Assembly: GCA_945643635.1 (NCBI GenBank)
Contig: CALZFC010000032.1
Coordinates: 2,003,501-2,067,500 of the forward strand
Direction of reading: 5' to 3'
Length of the DNA: 64,000 nucleotides
From: Allodiplogaster sudhausi
Taxonomy: Eukaryota; Nematoda; Chromadorea; Rhabditida; Diplogasteridae
The notes below the pieces were generated by a model. It ran no database searches, had not been told where the DNA came from, and saw nothing but the letters and a program-made list of their open reading frames with translations. Within the stretch, counting starts at the first letter, position 1. Each line of letters begins with the position of its first letter. This document shows positions 20,910-33,114 of this stretch, piece by piece. Both the position numbers and the translations under genes were made by a program.

Positions 20910-23442
20910 ATGGAAGAGGCTCACCGCCACCAGGATCCTGTAGCGCAGGCCTTCACGCGCATCCTTAGGGGTTTGTCGTTCTATGTTTCTTTCGCTCCTT
21001 CGCCGTTGTTCTTGTTCGATCCGAAAGATCTCTCCCTTCGTTCTCTCTCTCTCTCTTCTCTCTCTCTCTCTAAAGTGTCTGTCATTGGCCGAAAATTGTC
21101 ATTAGAGGGCGCTCGGGGCGTTCCTGAATCGCTAATCGTCTACGGCAACGTCGCCATGCTCAGCCCCGACTGGGGCACCAATGTGTTTATCCATCTCGTC
21201 TCTTCTCGGTTTGTCTGTATTATTTTTATTTAGTTAAGAACTACATATACTGCATATACTGTTTGATTTCTAAAGAAAAATGATTATTTGTTCGTATTTA
21301 AAAAAAAAAAATAATTTGCCCAGGTTGATGCAGTATGCTGCCTCCGATGTCCATCCCGTGAGAAATCTGATTAACCACTGCATCTGCGCGCGCGCTTCTT
21401 TCGGTCTGTTTATTCTTGTTTTTATAATCTGGATGAATCGATACCATTATATAAATATACATATATATTATTATATTATATGACTTCATTTGAAGGTAAT
21501 GTTCGGTCGCCAGATGCTCGTCTTGAGAACTTCGACTCTTTATACAATTTCCGTCCAATATTAAGTGTAAGGTCAACTCCCATTTTTGTTTCATTATTAT
21601 TATTGACTAAAAATATTATGACCAATCATACCTTTTTTGGAAACATGTAACGGCACACACATTCAGTCCTCGCAAATGACTGTGCGAAAGGAAAAAAATT
21701 ACGGGGAAGATGTGAAATATAAAATGCCATTGACAAATTACAGATGGAATACGATGACCAACCTGCCCGCCATGGCGAATTCTTCTTCCTACTCAACCTT
21801 GGAGAGCTCACGAAACTCAATTCCAATTTTCGCGAAGGGTACTATGATTTAACGATATAAAAAATTATTACGTGCATTTTATATTAATTAATTATTGTCT
21901 TAAATAATCGTTTTTTTTCTTTTTCTCCTTAATTAGTTGTTTATTGAAAATGTGAGTGGCATTCAAACGTTTCCAATCTAAGAGCCTCTCAATTCGGTCT
22001 TCCGCCTCGAATCTCTCAGATTCATAGCACTGTATTGGCGACAGTGAATACGGTAATTATTTATTTTGGCCCTTATTTATTTTTGGGATTGGACAAAACA
22101 AATTTTTTTATAATTAAAAAGAAACTGTGTAGCTCATCCTAATATATGAATGGTGACTGCTCGTAATTGTTCGGAGAAAAATACTTTTAATGAAAGTGAT
22201 TTTGTTTACATACCCCCTCGGGATGGACTTTTATTTAACTCTTGTCCTCCTAGACCTGGACCTTTTTGACTCTTGTACCCCCCAGGATCGACTTGTTACC
22301 CTTGTACGCACTCATGATATACCTTTTGACCCTTCCACCCCCCGTGCCGAGGTCAGCCATAGGTACTGTTTCAGCATGGCCGAAGCCCACAGCTTGTAAG
22401 CCGTCTCGGTGCCAGTTCCATCTCTCGGGATTGGAGGACAGAAAATACCTCGTATTTGTATGTAGATCCACGGTTTTCCCGCGCCACGCACAGAGGCTTC
22501 GCCAGTGGTCGTCGCGAACAAGTGGCTGTTCGTGATCGGCGGACGCATCGTCGGTGATCTCATCGACACGAGATCCGTTTGGCGACTCGACATTGCGTCA
22601 TCCAGATGGCAGCTCGTCTTTGAGCTGCCGTGGTCAGTCAGCCGTTAGAACAAACTAAATCTTGGAATTCGCGCCTCTTTGCCTGATACGCAAGTGCGAA
22701 AGACGCAACCACAACAGTCAGGTAAACAGATTTATGAAGATTACGCTTGAGTTTCATGTTCCTTTACAGTCATAAATTTGTTTTTTTTTATTGGCCTTGA
22801 ATCGATATGGTTTTACTGGTTATCATCTAAACGAAATGGTCTGGAATTTTTAATAAGTTTTTTTACATATTTAATATTCAACGGGTTTTTTTCTATATTT
22901 GATTTTTATTGCTTTATTTTATTTTTATTTTAGGTATGTGATCCACGTCATTTCCGCTGCGTATTGTCAATTGTCGTGTCGTTTTCTCGTCTTGACAGTT
23001 GTAAATTGCTTACTATATATCCTATTTTCTCTATACATAAATACATGTATCAGATAGTAAGAAATAATTTTTTTTTAGGAACACCGGGGTTTTCAACGAA
23101 TGGAGATGTTCCGTATCGCTCCAGCCTCTCTGGCTTGGATGTCCTTCAGCAAAGTTTGGATGGTCCTTCTTTTCTGCAGTGCGAATTCGCGCAACATTTA
23201 GCGATTTTTTAAGGCGATTTTTTTCTTAAATTATTAAGCTTGTGAGTTAGTTTACAACATGCAGAAAAAATTTATTATTTAAAAAAAACAAGAAAATATT
23301 AACGTCTCATCAGATCCTGAGTCTCCTGAAGCCGGAGGCCTTCGCGGCTGTTCATACGAGATTCGGCTTCGGCGTTCCGGGGCCATCACTGAGCGTCGCC
23401 GAATCAACGGATCGAATCGTGGACATTCTCTTCGCGGATTAG
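20910..23442 (+). pseudogene. Kelch-like paralogue K2 (exon lost, middle degenerate)
   Basis: Exons matching K1: 20910-20970, 21106-21208, 21324-21403, 21496-21566, 21744-21838, 21983-22052, then 22466-22632, 22934-22997, 23079-23153 and 23314-23442 (TAG). Most exon lengths equal those of K1 or differ by multiples of three, and all are open. The K1 exon carrying IVFCGGVGKL is missing: only its tail and intron (gggattggacaaaacaaa, 22083) remain. The following exon is not recognisable; 22200-22400 is scrambled. The second Kelch blade (KWLFVIGG, VWRLDIASSRW) is intact. It is either a pseudogene or a shorter gene. The start at 20910 follows the paralogues; an in-frame upstream ATG exists at 20892. 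Confidence 0.55.
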
Positions 23443-24000
23443 GCATGAATACTCGTTTGATCGTGCCGCCTTTTTTGAACTATGAATATTCCAGAATACC
23501 TTTCTCATGTTCTTTATTTACCCTAACAGGCCGCGTCTCTGCCGAGTTCCCGAGCTCGCTTTAATTTTTTTTTATCGTCTTCGCGAGTTCTCTGTATTAC
23601 ATTATCGCATGTCTTCTAATGCCGCTTCCTATCTCTCTTTACAATCAAATGTCTTGATGGAAAGTCACGGCAAGTTGCTCCGCTACTCCCTTCTGCTATA
23701 TTTCTGCGAGATAATTTGTGCGAAAGAAACCTTGTCCTTTTCTTCTAACTTTGATCTTATTTGGTATTATTTATAATTCTTTTAAGTAATAATGTTAGCG
23801 CTAGCTTGAATAGTGGTATTGTCTCTCTAATTGTCTCATTGTCAAGTGCTTCTTATTGTCAAATTGTAATCGTATTGTCTGTGTAGGCAAGTATTTCAGT
23901 GCTTTTTATTTAAGAAAGGAATTTTTTGTTGTAGTTCAATAAATGGTGTTTTTTTTTAATTTGTACTTCCGGCTTCTGTCTTTTTTAAAGGTTTATTCCA
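23443..24000. other. 3' flank of K2
   Basis: Shares dispersed words with 19913-20700 (the duplicated downstream flank). No coding exon recognised. Confidence 0.45.
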
Positions 24001-24009
24001 GAGGAGAGG

Positions 24010-24480
24010 ATTCTACATCATAATATGCATGTAAGTCGTTGTAGTTGTTCTCTTTCTCTCTCTTTCCCCGCTCTCTCTCTCTAAGATCGCTTTTTCAATG
24101 AAGGCGCTTGTGGCGATCGGGAGGATTATCCCGAAGGTGTCTACAAGAAAGATTTTTTTATATTTCGATAAATTGATGAGAAATAAATTTAAAAAAAGAT
24201 CAATACTTTCCGAAAAATTTTGTGAACGCTTTTTTTCCATCTCTGAATTTAAGATGAGAAGACAGCAATACTTTTCAGTCATACGTAGTAAAGAAACCTT
24301 GACCGCGGTGGTTTGCACTTCCTTCCGAATTGCTTATGAAACACTGAGTCTCAGTCAGTGATCTTCCCAGCGGTGGTATCACTCTTATTGCCAAAAATAT
24401 GAAAGCTGTAGAGGCCTTTGAAACGTCAACTAGGCAAAAGTTGCACATTCATGCATTTTAGTATGGAGTTAATATATGGA
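24010..24480 (+). pseudogene. K3 fragment of the Kelch-like family
   Basis: The K-unit leader (agaggattctacatcataat, then a short CT run) leads directly into an exon-2-like sequence at 24095-24140 reading EGACGDREDYPEGVYKK. K2 has EGARGVPESL and K4 has GGACDDWQDYPEGVYKK at this place. Exon 1 is absent. A second block at 24262-24460 (acceptor ttttcag, RWFALPS) matches K4 but has in-frame stops. An 87-codon frame from 24098 is in a different frame and probably fortuitous. Confidence 0.4.
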
Positions 24481-26000
24481 AATTAATATGCTATTTGGCA
24501 GCAATAAATTTGTTTAATATGTAAAAAAGTAAGGCCAACGAAAAAGTGCCGTATGCTCTTTTTCTTTCTCGCATCTCTTGTTCTCGAGGTTTCTCTCTCT
24601 CCCTCCCAACAACTTCCTTCTCTCTCTCCTCCTCACTCTGTCTCTGCATCTGTTGATCTCCCTCTCCCGCCCTCTCTATTTTTTTTTAAAGATATTTTTA
24701 TACTATAATTAGTGGCTAAAATAAAAAAATTGCTCTGACCTTTATCCTTTGTCTAACCATGAGCCCATTTTTAAGTACATTTCTTTTTTTTCTTTTTAAT
24801 TTAATTCCAGATATTTTATTCAATAAATGTACTCGATTAGCTAACTAACAGTCAATGGAAGCTGTCAATAGAAAGTTTTTTTTTCTCACCAGGCGGTTTT
24901 TTTCAGACAGCAAAATAATATAAGCAGTCTGCAGAAATTGCCTACTGCTAAGAAGCGTAGGAATGCGCAGATTGAGGTTACTTTAATTAACAATAAAAAA
25001 ATAATTGCATGCAAAAAAGTTACATATAGGGCTCGTACGATATAAATTATATACATATTGTTTAAAGATATAATTATTACATAATTAGTGGCTAAAATAA
25101 AATAAAAAAAATATTGCCCTGAGCTTGCATTTCCTTCACCTTCAAGAATCTCGTTTATAAAGTGTCTTCAGTCGTTCTTGTTAGAAGAGTGGGTCCCGAG
25201 TACCTCATCCGAGTTTAAAGGAGATCTAAGGCGAATAAATAGTGTCTTGTTATTTGGTCAAGTTGAGTTAGAAACTTCGATTGCAAGTGTCCCGAAGTAC
25301 AAAAACTTCTCAGCCTTGGGGAAATTAACAGTATTGTCTGCTTTGAATTCGCCAATATTTTATTTTCCCGCCTCTCCAATTTTATCTGATAGTGTTTTTT
25401 TTTGTCTTTTTGTTTTTCTCAAATGATCATTTCTCCCCTTTTTTTGTTCCAAATTTGGTGCTTTTCGCTCGATTTTTTTTCGTATGTGATTTCTTCTCTA
25501 TTTCCTTCAAATGAGGTACTTAGACGAACCTTTTATTTTAACATTTTCTTTCAAAATTACTGTAAATCCAGCTCTCATCAGGATTAACTAAGACAAGTAA
25601 TATAGAATAATTACACAAAAAATTAAGGGTTAATGCGAAGTGAGAGCGAGAGAAATGCTCTCCCTCTATCGTAGAAAGTATGCCTGGTAGTAGTATTCTG
25701 ATCACACGTAATTAATACTTATTTAACTCTTTTCTCGTTCGCTATGAATATATTTATTTCGATAGTTGGTCTGTAACCCAAAAGGTGCCAAAGTTGAATA
25801 AATACCGTCTGTAATCAATTAATTAGTTCATTTTCAAATAATAATTAAAAAATTTATAAATAACAAAATGTGTGCGACTGCGAATTTAATATGTAAAGTC
25901 TGCAAGAGTTCTTTAAGTTAATGCTAACTAACAAACTCACTTGTGAATAGGAAGTTCTTTCTCGCCACGCGGTTTTTTCCCGACAACAAAATAATATAAG
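24481..26000. other. Intergenic region with several dispersed repeat families
   Basis: 25155-25385 matches, in inverted orientation, 48176-48480. 25420-25750 matches 13720-14060. 25750-26000 matches 27690-27960 and 32510-32850. No gene recognised. Confidence 0.45.
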
Positions 26001-26040
26001 CTGTCGGCAGTAGTTCCATATTGCAAGAGTATCGTTGTAG

Positions 26041-26914
26041 TTGTTCTCTCCCGATGTAAGATACCTCCATAAGGCCAGACTTGGTTTACCGTCTTTCTCT
26101 CTCTCTTTCTCTATCTCTCTCTTGTTCTCTCTCATTCTCTCAACCCTGTCTTTATCCTCTCTCTCTCCTCACTGTCGCTCTCTCCTCTTGACTTGGGGCT
26201 TTGCGATGGCAGAGCCTTCTCGCCACGAAGTCCTCGTAGCGCAGGCCTTCACGCGCATCCTGACCTGTTTTTCTAGTTCTCTTTCGCTCCATTGCCGTTG
26301 ATATTGCTGTTGTGGGATCCGAAAAACATCTCCATTCGTCTCTCTATTTCTCTGTCCCTCTGTTCCTCTCTGTCTTTCTCCCTCATTGTCCTTATCTTTA
26401 TTTTCTTTCCTTCCCACTGTCACGCGTCTCTCCCTCTCACTCTCTCTCTCTCTCTCTCCCTCTTTCAGAAAAAGAGAAAATCGGTCACATTCATATAAAC
26501 ACGGTCTCTTTTTCAATGGAGGCGCTTGTGATGATTGGCAGGATTATCCCGAAGGTGTTTACAAAAAGATTTTAATATTTCGATAAATTTATGAAAACAT
26601 TTAAAAAATAACAATTAATAATTTCCAAAAAAATTCTATTTCAATCTGTGAATTTAAGATGAGAAGACAGCAATACTTTTCAGTCAAACGAAGTGAACAA
26701 ACCTTCAGCGCGGTGGTTTGCATTACCTCCCGAACAGCTTAAGAAACTCTTATTCGCAATCGGTGATCTGCCAAAGAGACCAAAGAGATACCCAGAAATA
26801 AGTAAAACAGAAAAATTTCTTGTTCTCGATAGTTTCTCCTCATTTCACGCACTCCTAAAAAGTATAATGAAAGTTAATTTCACTCTGCAACCACTGAAAG
26901 ATACCGACCGGTGA
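26041..26914 (+). pseudogene. K4 fragment of the Kelch-like family
   Basis: A leader and CT run precede an exon 1 at 26206-26267 reading MAEPSRHEVLVAQAFTRIL, almost identical to K1. The donor has decayed (ctg|ttt rather than g|gtt). An exon-2-like block at 26517-26568 (GGACDDWQDYPEGVYKK) lacks a good acceptor. A block at 26684-26914 after ttttcag is open to a stop for 76 codons (RWFALPPEQLKKL) and matches the broken version at 24262. The later exons present in K1 are absent. Confidence 0.45.
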
Positions 26915-28570
26915 GCGATGTAATTCAATGTAATCCCACGTTGGTATAGATCGTTAGAAATATCTAATTAAAACATCATATTTACTTAATAAAATCTTCA
27001 TCCTAATCTGTGCGCAATCAAATAATGCTATCAAAACAGTAAAGTGAGGCAAGAAGATGACAACATTAAATTACCTATTTTGGATTTGGACGATTGCTGA
27101 ACACTCTTCTGCATTGATTTAAACGATTTTTTCACTCGATAAATAAATTTTTCGAGTTTACTCTCTCGCCTCGTAGGAGACCGTACTATTCTTCTACATA
27201 TTTCTTTCGTTGCTCAAATTTCATTGAATACTCTTCCAAAGCACTAGGAGATGAGCTTCTTCTCTTCCCCTCTCTCTCTCTAGGCCTCTTCTCACATGAA
27301 TGTAGTCACCCTCAGCACTGATGATTCTTGGTTCAGGTTTTGTCTTCGTGTGATCTTGGCATTTCCTCATCGCTATCTTTGCTGCTTCCCATCTCTCTTG
27401 ACAATAAAATTCTTATGGGACAGTTACGGCAAGTTGCTCTACCGTAGCCTTCCAGCCTATTTCTGCGAGATAATCTGTTCTTTTTTTTACTTTGTGCTAA
27501 CGGTTTTATTCATGTTTTTAAAAGTATTAATGTTTGCGCTTACATGAATAGTTGTTTCGAATCCATAATCGCTTCAGTTTTTTTTAGTGTCAAATCATAA
27601 GCGTAATATCAGTCTTGGCAAGTATTTCACGTCAGTGCATGCTATTTAGGAAAAGAATTTTTTTTTTTTGTAGTTCCCTAATTTGATTAAATACCGTCAG
27701 TATTCAGTTAATTGATTAATTTTCAAATAATAATAAAAAAATTATAACTAAAAAAATGTGCACGCTCTTTGCATTTTCCATCTGCTGCGACTGTAAATTT
27801 AATTGAAATGACTGCAAGAGTTTCTTAACTTAATGCTAACTAACAATCTCAATAGTAAGTTGTGAATAGGAAGTTTTTTCTCACCAGGCGATTTTTCCCA
27901 GCAAGCAAAATCATATAAGCAGTATTCGCAACCTCCCACTGCTGACGATGAGTAGTCTGGAGATGGGAATATAATGAAAGTAAATTTCACTCTGCAACCA
28001 CTGAAAAATACCGACCGGTGAGCGATGTAATTTAATGTTATCCCACGTTGGTAGCGATCGTTATAAATATCTAATTAAAACATCTTATTTACTTAATAAA
28101 ATCTTCATCCAAATCTGAGCGCGATTGCCTACCGTTTCATATTGGAAAGTGAGGCAAGAAGATGACCACATTAAATTACCTATTTTGGTTTTGGACGATT
28201 GCTGAACACTCTTCTGTATTGATTTATACAATTTTTTACTCGCTAATTAAATTTCCTGTGTTTACCATCCTGCCTCGTGGGTGACCGTACTATTATTCTA
28301 CATATTTCTTTCGTTGCGTTGCTCAAATTTCATTGAGTACTCGTCCAAAGCAATAGAGGATGAGCTTCTTCTCTTCCCCTCTCTCTTTCCCCTCTCTCTC
28401 TTGGCCTCTTCTCACATGAATGTAGTCACCCTCAGCACTGATGCCTCTTGGTTCAGGTTTTGTCTTCGTGTGATCTTTGCACTTCCTCATCACAATCTAG
28501 GCTGTTTACGATCTCTCTTGACAATAAAATTCTTATGCGACAGTCATGGCAAGTTGATCTACCGCAGCCT
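26915..28570. other. Tandemly duplicated 3' flanks of K units
   Basis: 27000-27480 and 28080-28570 are about 85-90 percent identical (same order of atgaatgtagtcaccctcag, acaataaaattcttatg and similar words). This is an internal tandem duplication of about 1.1 kb. 27690-27960 belongs to the AT-rich family also at 25750 and 32510. No coding exon is supported. Confidence 0.55.
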
Positions 28571-28892
28571 CACACAGAGAAGAAAAGTTCGGACTTTGTA
28601 AGTTCGGTCGCAATTGTTCCGAAAAAAGTTCGGACATTAAAAGTTCGCGGGACACATGTTTCCACCCATGTAACAATTAGTTCCAAACGGTGCTCGAACT
28701 TTGAAAAGTTACCATTGTTCCGATTTTTTTAAAAAGTCCGGTGAATCTAAATTTCGAACTCTAGTTCAATAGCGCAGAAATATGGTCAAACATGCAGTAG
28801 CATGATTTTTTGGGAATTCATTTTTGCTTGCATTAGTTTTACATGTCAAATTAACGTTTGTTTTGCAAATTTTTTGTTTCGCTTTCATTCAG

Positions 28893-30026
28893 TTTTCGTC
28901 GTCTCGAGAGAAGCAAACGGACGAAGTTTAGCAAGACGTTGTCGACGCTCGCATTCAAGACGGCCGCCAAGCAGCTTGTTTCTGGTTGGTTTTCTATACA
29001 TCTTTTTCAAATGGAGCATTTTAAGTAGTTCTTGAAGTGTTTTTCTTACTTACTTGGTTTTCTAGCGCATTTAATATGAATCAGAGCATTTATCTTTTAC
29101 TTTCAGATAGGTTTCGTTGTCCCACAAGAAAGGTGCCGAGCAGCGTCGGCGGGAGCTGTTCAGCGTCGTCATCTGCCCGTAGTCACAGGTTTGATTTTGA
29201 CCAAACGTTATTTCATAGGGTGCTATTCTTGTTGGGAGGGGCAATAATAAACATTATGTTATAATCGACCCCAAACCGTGCATAGGGGGATTTTAGACCA
29301 TGGGGAGCTCTGGTTTAAAAAAAGAAATGTATGCTAAATAATTCGCTTAGCGGAGGCGAGCCGATTGTAATTTTGTTTATCGATTTCTTGATGGTTTCTT
29401 ATCTCGCATCAGCGTACAGGCAGTTCCGAGTGCGAGTTCACTCTCCGGATTCCCCCCTCAGTAACTGACAGGAGGCTGCCGGAAGCCTTTGGAGTTCGCC
29501 TGGCTGACCCTGCGAAGAGAGTCACTCCAGGTTAGGCAGGCTTTTTGAACTGAGTATGGTAGTCGCGTCAAGTTCCTTATCTTTCATGTTGCTATCATCC
29601 CTACTCAGACTATGCCCTCTTTTTCTCTTCATTTGCAAGCATTCAGTTAGCTTTCTTTTTTTCTTTCTTTCGTTCTTTCGATACTATTCAGTCTTTTTCT
29701 ACTTATTTTTTTTAGCTTCGTCATTTTCTTGGGTTACTGTATGTATACTTGGCTCCAAACTACTAGTAAACCATGTCATTTGTGTTATTTAAGATGGAGA
29801 ATACAAGTTAACAGGAAACATGAGCAGTAAATCATCTAAAATAACAGCAATCACATGACTTACACTTAGTTTGGATCAAAAAGGCCATCTACCTTATGTT
29901 TCTTCTGTTTTTGTCAGCTGCGAAGTGTCGTTCGCGTCGCCGCTCACGTCGCGTGCGTTGCTGGCATCTCCGTGAGAGTGGCGGAGAGGAGAGACCCGCG
30001 CAGATTAGGAAGAAGAGTGTACGACG
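28893..30026 (+). pseudogene. Exon-like segments of unknown gene inside the 3 kb element
   Basis: Segments bounded by good splice signals: 28893-28984, 29107-29188, 29413-29530, 29917-30026. Each is open in at least one frame (for example FRRLERSKRTKFSKTL in the first; RTGSSECEFTLRIPPSV in the third) and has higher GC than its surroundings. Their phases do not join: the third is open only in phase 0, and the second cannot deliver that without a stop. The gene is therefore broken or my boundaries are wrong. No family recognised. Confidence 0.3.
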
Positions 30027-30199
30027 GTTTGTGAATTCTTTTTCTTCAGATTATTTGGAATTGATTTCAATAATTTTTAATCTTTTGCTTCTTACTTTTG
30101 TCACGGAATTTACGTTTTCTGGCAATATTTTACTTTTCTGACTTAACCAATCAAAGAGAAAGGATTACAATGGACACGATTTACTTCTGCAGGTAACAC

Positions 30200-30945
30200 A
30201 TGAGCGAGTGCGTGCTGCTCTGTGACACTGATGACTTCGCTGCCCAGCTCGACGACTTCCCTGCGCCAAGCAACGAGATCGAAGAGGACAGCATCGCCAG
30301 CTGCTCCCTCTACCGTATCTACAACGTCATTTCTTGTTTCTCATTAAAAAATAGTTCTAATGCTTCATTTTATTCCAATGAAATGTTATTGCTATTCAAA
30401 CGAATGAGGCAGCAAGAAGGTGAAGGTAGATGAAAATATTGGCAAGTAGAGTGGCAACTTCTTGCAGGCTCTTTTCGGTGTCGACCCAGCGTACTTCTCC
30501 CATGTCGAGTCTCTCCTGAACTTGCTGAACCTGCTGACTGCCGTTGCCGCCTTCTCCAGTGTCCCTGCCACCCTCGAGAGAGCACCTTCCGTTGATGAGA
30601 GGTTCATTCTTAGATTTATCAACTTTCTTTCTTATTTTTATATAATAGAAAGGAAAAAACCTACCATTATGTACCTACCATTAGAAAGTTTACCTTGATA
30701 TTCACACCAATTGTTAAGTCCTGCAAGATGGAGAAAATGTGCATCTAATTGTAGTGGACACGGTCGTGAGCTGGCTGGACGCGAGTGCCGCGGGCGGCCA
30801 GTGAGCGCCAGTCTATCTCTCCATCATCGAGCGGAGACTGCGGCCGAACTCGGACAACATCGTCGCCATTCGGATCGATACTCTGCTTGCACGCCTCGCC
30901 GGCGTGGACATCCTTGAGAGGCGGCCAGACTTTTCCGCAAGATAA
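30200..30945 (+). pseudogene. Unknown gene fragment with in-frame stop, inside the 3 kb element
   Basis: The first exon from ATG at 30200 (MSECVLLCDTDDF) has a donor near 30323. The second exon 30468-30601 reads ALFGVDPAYFSHVESLLNLL. The third, from about 30756 to the stop at 30945, reads VDTVVSWLDASAAGGQ, then TGA, then APVYLSIIERRLRPNSDNIV and on to FSAR. The third exon is strongly protein-like on both sides of the TGA, so it looks like a recent nonsense mutation. The 2-to-3 junction is also off by one base. Function unknown; it may be the element's own gene or a captured host fragment. Confidence 0.4.
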
Positions 30946-31553
30946 GCGGAAGTAATCCCACGTAGCAGCCCTTAATTGCTTTTTCATTTCTCGTCATTAC
31001 GAGCCATTGTTATCTTCATGATTGTCAACCCTTCATGTTTATGAGATTGAAAATAGTATTGATAGTTGAAGGAAATCTATAGAATACCATTATTCCTTCC
31101 CTTCGAATCGCATTTCTTCTTTTAAGAGTTAATTTTTCGTTGCATGTTGCGGAAATTTATTTCTCGTTGACATCGTTGATTTTGAATTTCTGTTTGTTTT
31201 ACTTTGTTTTCTTGTTATTGAATTGACTCAATTAAAAAGGATTTAATACTTGTCAAACTTGCAACATTTCAATGACATTCCAGCCTAAATTCTGAATTGG
31301 AACATGCAGACGAAAAAAAAAAACAGAAAAATTAATCGATAAAGCGAGCGTACTGCCTGGCCGGGTCGAGCACAAACGAACTTTTATGTTTCATGGGTGG
31401 GAACATATTGCCCCATTCACTTGTTACCGCGCTGGTAACTTTTAAACGGAACAACTAAAAGTTCGCGGGGCGAAACAATATTGCTCCGTGGCGATTTGTT
31501 AACAAATTGTTCCGCGTAATTGTTACCAGAGCGGTAATTTTCTTCTCTGTGTG

Positions 31554-31850
31554 CTTCCAGCCTATTTCTGCAAGATAATCGGTTCTTTTTTACTTTGTGC
31601 TTACTTAGATTTTTTCATGTTTTTAAAAGTATTAATGTTTGCGCTTACATGAATAGTTGTTTCGAATCCATAATCGCCTCAGTTGTTTTTTAGTGTCAAA
31701 TCATACACGTATTATCAGTCTTCGCAAGTATTTCAGTGCTTGTTATTTAGGAAATGAATTATTTGTTGATGTTCACTAAATGGAGTTTTTTATTTGTACT
31801 TCCAGTTTCTGGCCTTTCTAAATGTTTCTAGCAGAGCAGAGGATTCTACA
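31554..31850. other. Continuation of K 3' flank after the 3 kb insertion
   Basis: Continues without a gap from 28570 when compared with 27447-27700. It then runs into the K5 leader. Confidence 0.6.
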
Positions 31851-31861
31851 TCATAATATGT

Positions 31862-32200
31862 ATGTATGTAATTCGTTGTAGCTGTTCTCTCTCCCCCCCC
31901 CCTCTCTCTCGCGCGCGTTCTCTCTCTGCTCTCGTTCCCTCTCTCACTCTCTCTCTCTCGTTCTCTCTCTCTCTCATTCTCTCTCTCGCTCTCTCTCTCT
32001 CTCTCGTTCTCTCTCTCTCTCGTTCTCTCTCTCCCTATCTCTCCTCACTCTCGCTCTCTCTCTCTACTCTCTATCTTATGAAAATGACTTGAGGCTTCGC
32101 GATGGCAGAGCATTCTCGCCACGAAGAGCATTCTCGTTCAAAAAGCGTCATCGGTCGTTCTTGCAAGTCTGTCACGGGCACCTCATCCGAGTTGAAAATG
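31862..32200 (+). pseudogene. K5 fragment of the Kelch-like family
   Basis: A leader with a long (CT)n run (31885-32075) precedes an exon-1-like start at 32102 reading MAEHSRHEEHSR. K4 has MAEPSRHEVLV at this place. The homology stops after about 12 codons, and the sequence continues into the repeat also seen at 25155 (cacctcatccgagtt). No other K exon follows. The copy is clearly dead. Confidence 0.5.
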
Positions 32201-33100
32201 TAAAGAGTATTTTTTTTCAAAAATATATTTTTTGCATTTAAAAAATAACTACGAAATTTTCAACGAACCGTTAAGCAATATCCTTTTTCTGACCGTGAGC
32301 CCATTTTAAGGACATTTCTTTCTTTGTTTTTAATTTACTTCCAGATATTTTATTTAATAATTGTTCTCGATAAGTTCACTAACAAAGTTAATTTTTGCTC
32401 ACCAGGCGATTTTTTCCGATAGAAAAATAATATAAGTAATCTAGGGAAATTCCAACTGTTGTGTGATACATTTCGAATGGTGGAATTTGGGTTTTTGATT
32501 CAAAAGTCCCAATTTATTTATTTCGATAGTTGGTCTGTACAGCAAAAAGTGATAACGTTGATTAAAAACCATATGTAATCAATTAATTAATTCTTTTTCA
32601 AATAATTGTAAGTTAAAAATATGTGCACGCTTTTTGCTTTTACGTCTGCTGCGACTGCGAATTTAAAATGAAAAGGCTGCAAGAATTTCTAAAGTTAATG
32701 CTAATTAACAATCTAAATAGTAAGTTGTGAATAGCAAATTTTTTTTTCGCCAGGCGGTTTTTTCCCGACAACAAAATAATAGAAACTTTCGGGGGAAATT
32801 CCCTGCTGCTAAATTGTCTGTCGCTAGCTGAAAGATAAATAAAAAAAAATAAACTCTGCAACCACAAAAAAATTCCGAACGGTGAGCGATGTAATTTAAT
32901 TAGATATAATTAAAACAATCTTATTTACTTAATAAAATCTTAATCCCAATCTTAGCCCATAGTTTCAAGTAATCCAGGCAAAACAGGAAATTGAAGCCAG
33001 AAGATAGAAAATATAGCTAGAGCAAAATGCCCCTGGAATGCTTGCAAAAATACATATGTATAATAGATGATGTGCATGACTCGATTGCGTGAGTTTAGCT
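32201..33100. other. AT-rich dispersed-repeat region
   Basis: 32270-32450 and 32510-32850 match 24720-24960 and 25750-26000 or 27690-27960 respectively (shared words tcaccaggcg-tttt and aatgctaactaacaa). No gene recognised. Confidence 0.45.
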
Positions 33101-33114
33101 AATCAAGCCATTAG

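Larger units (their letters stand above)
28571..31553. mobile_element. 3 kb TIR DNA transposon (CACACAGAG ends) inserted in a K flank
   Basis: Perfect 16 bp terminal inverted repeats CACACAGAGAAGAAAA at 28571 and, inverted, ending at 31553. CT flanks both ends (28569-28570 and 31554-31555). The related uninterrupted sequence at 27441-27460 reads accgtagccttccagcc, which is the empty site, so both boundaries and a 2 bp duplication can be read directly. About 190 bp inside each end are repeated motifs aagttcgg, aaagttcgcgggac and tgttccg, typical of subterminal binding sites. CAC termini and a short duplication fit the CACTA/Mirage/Chapaev group loosely. Its internal exons match no transposase I recognise. 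Confidence 0.85.
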
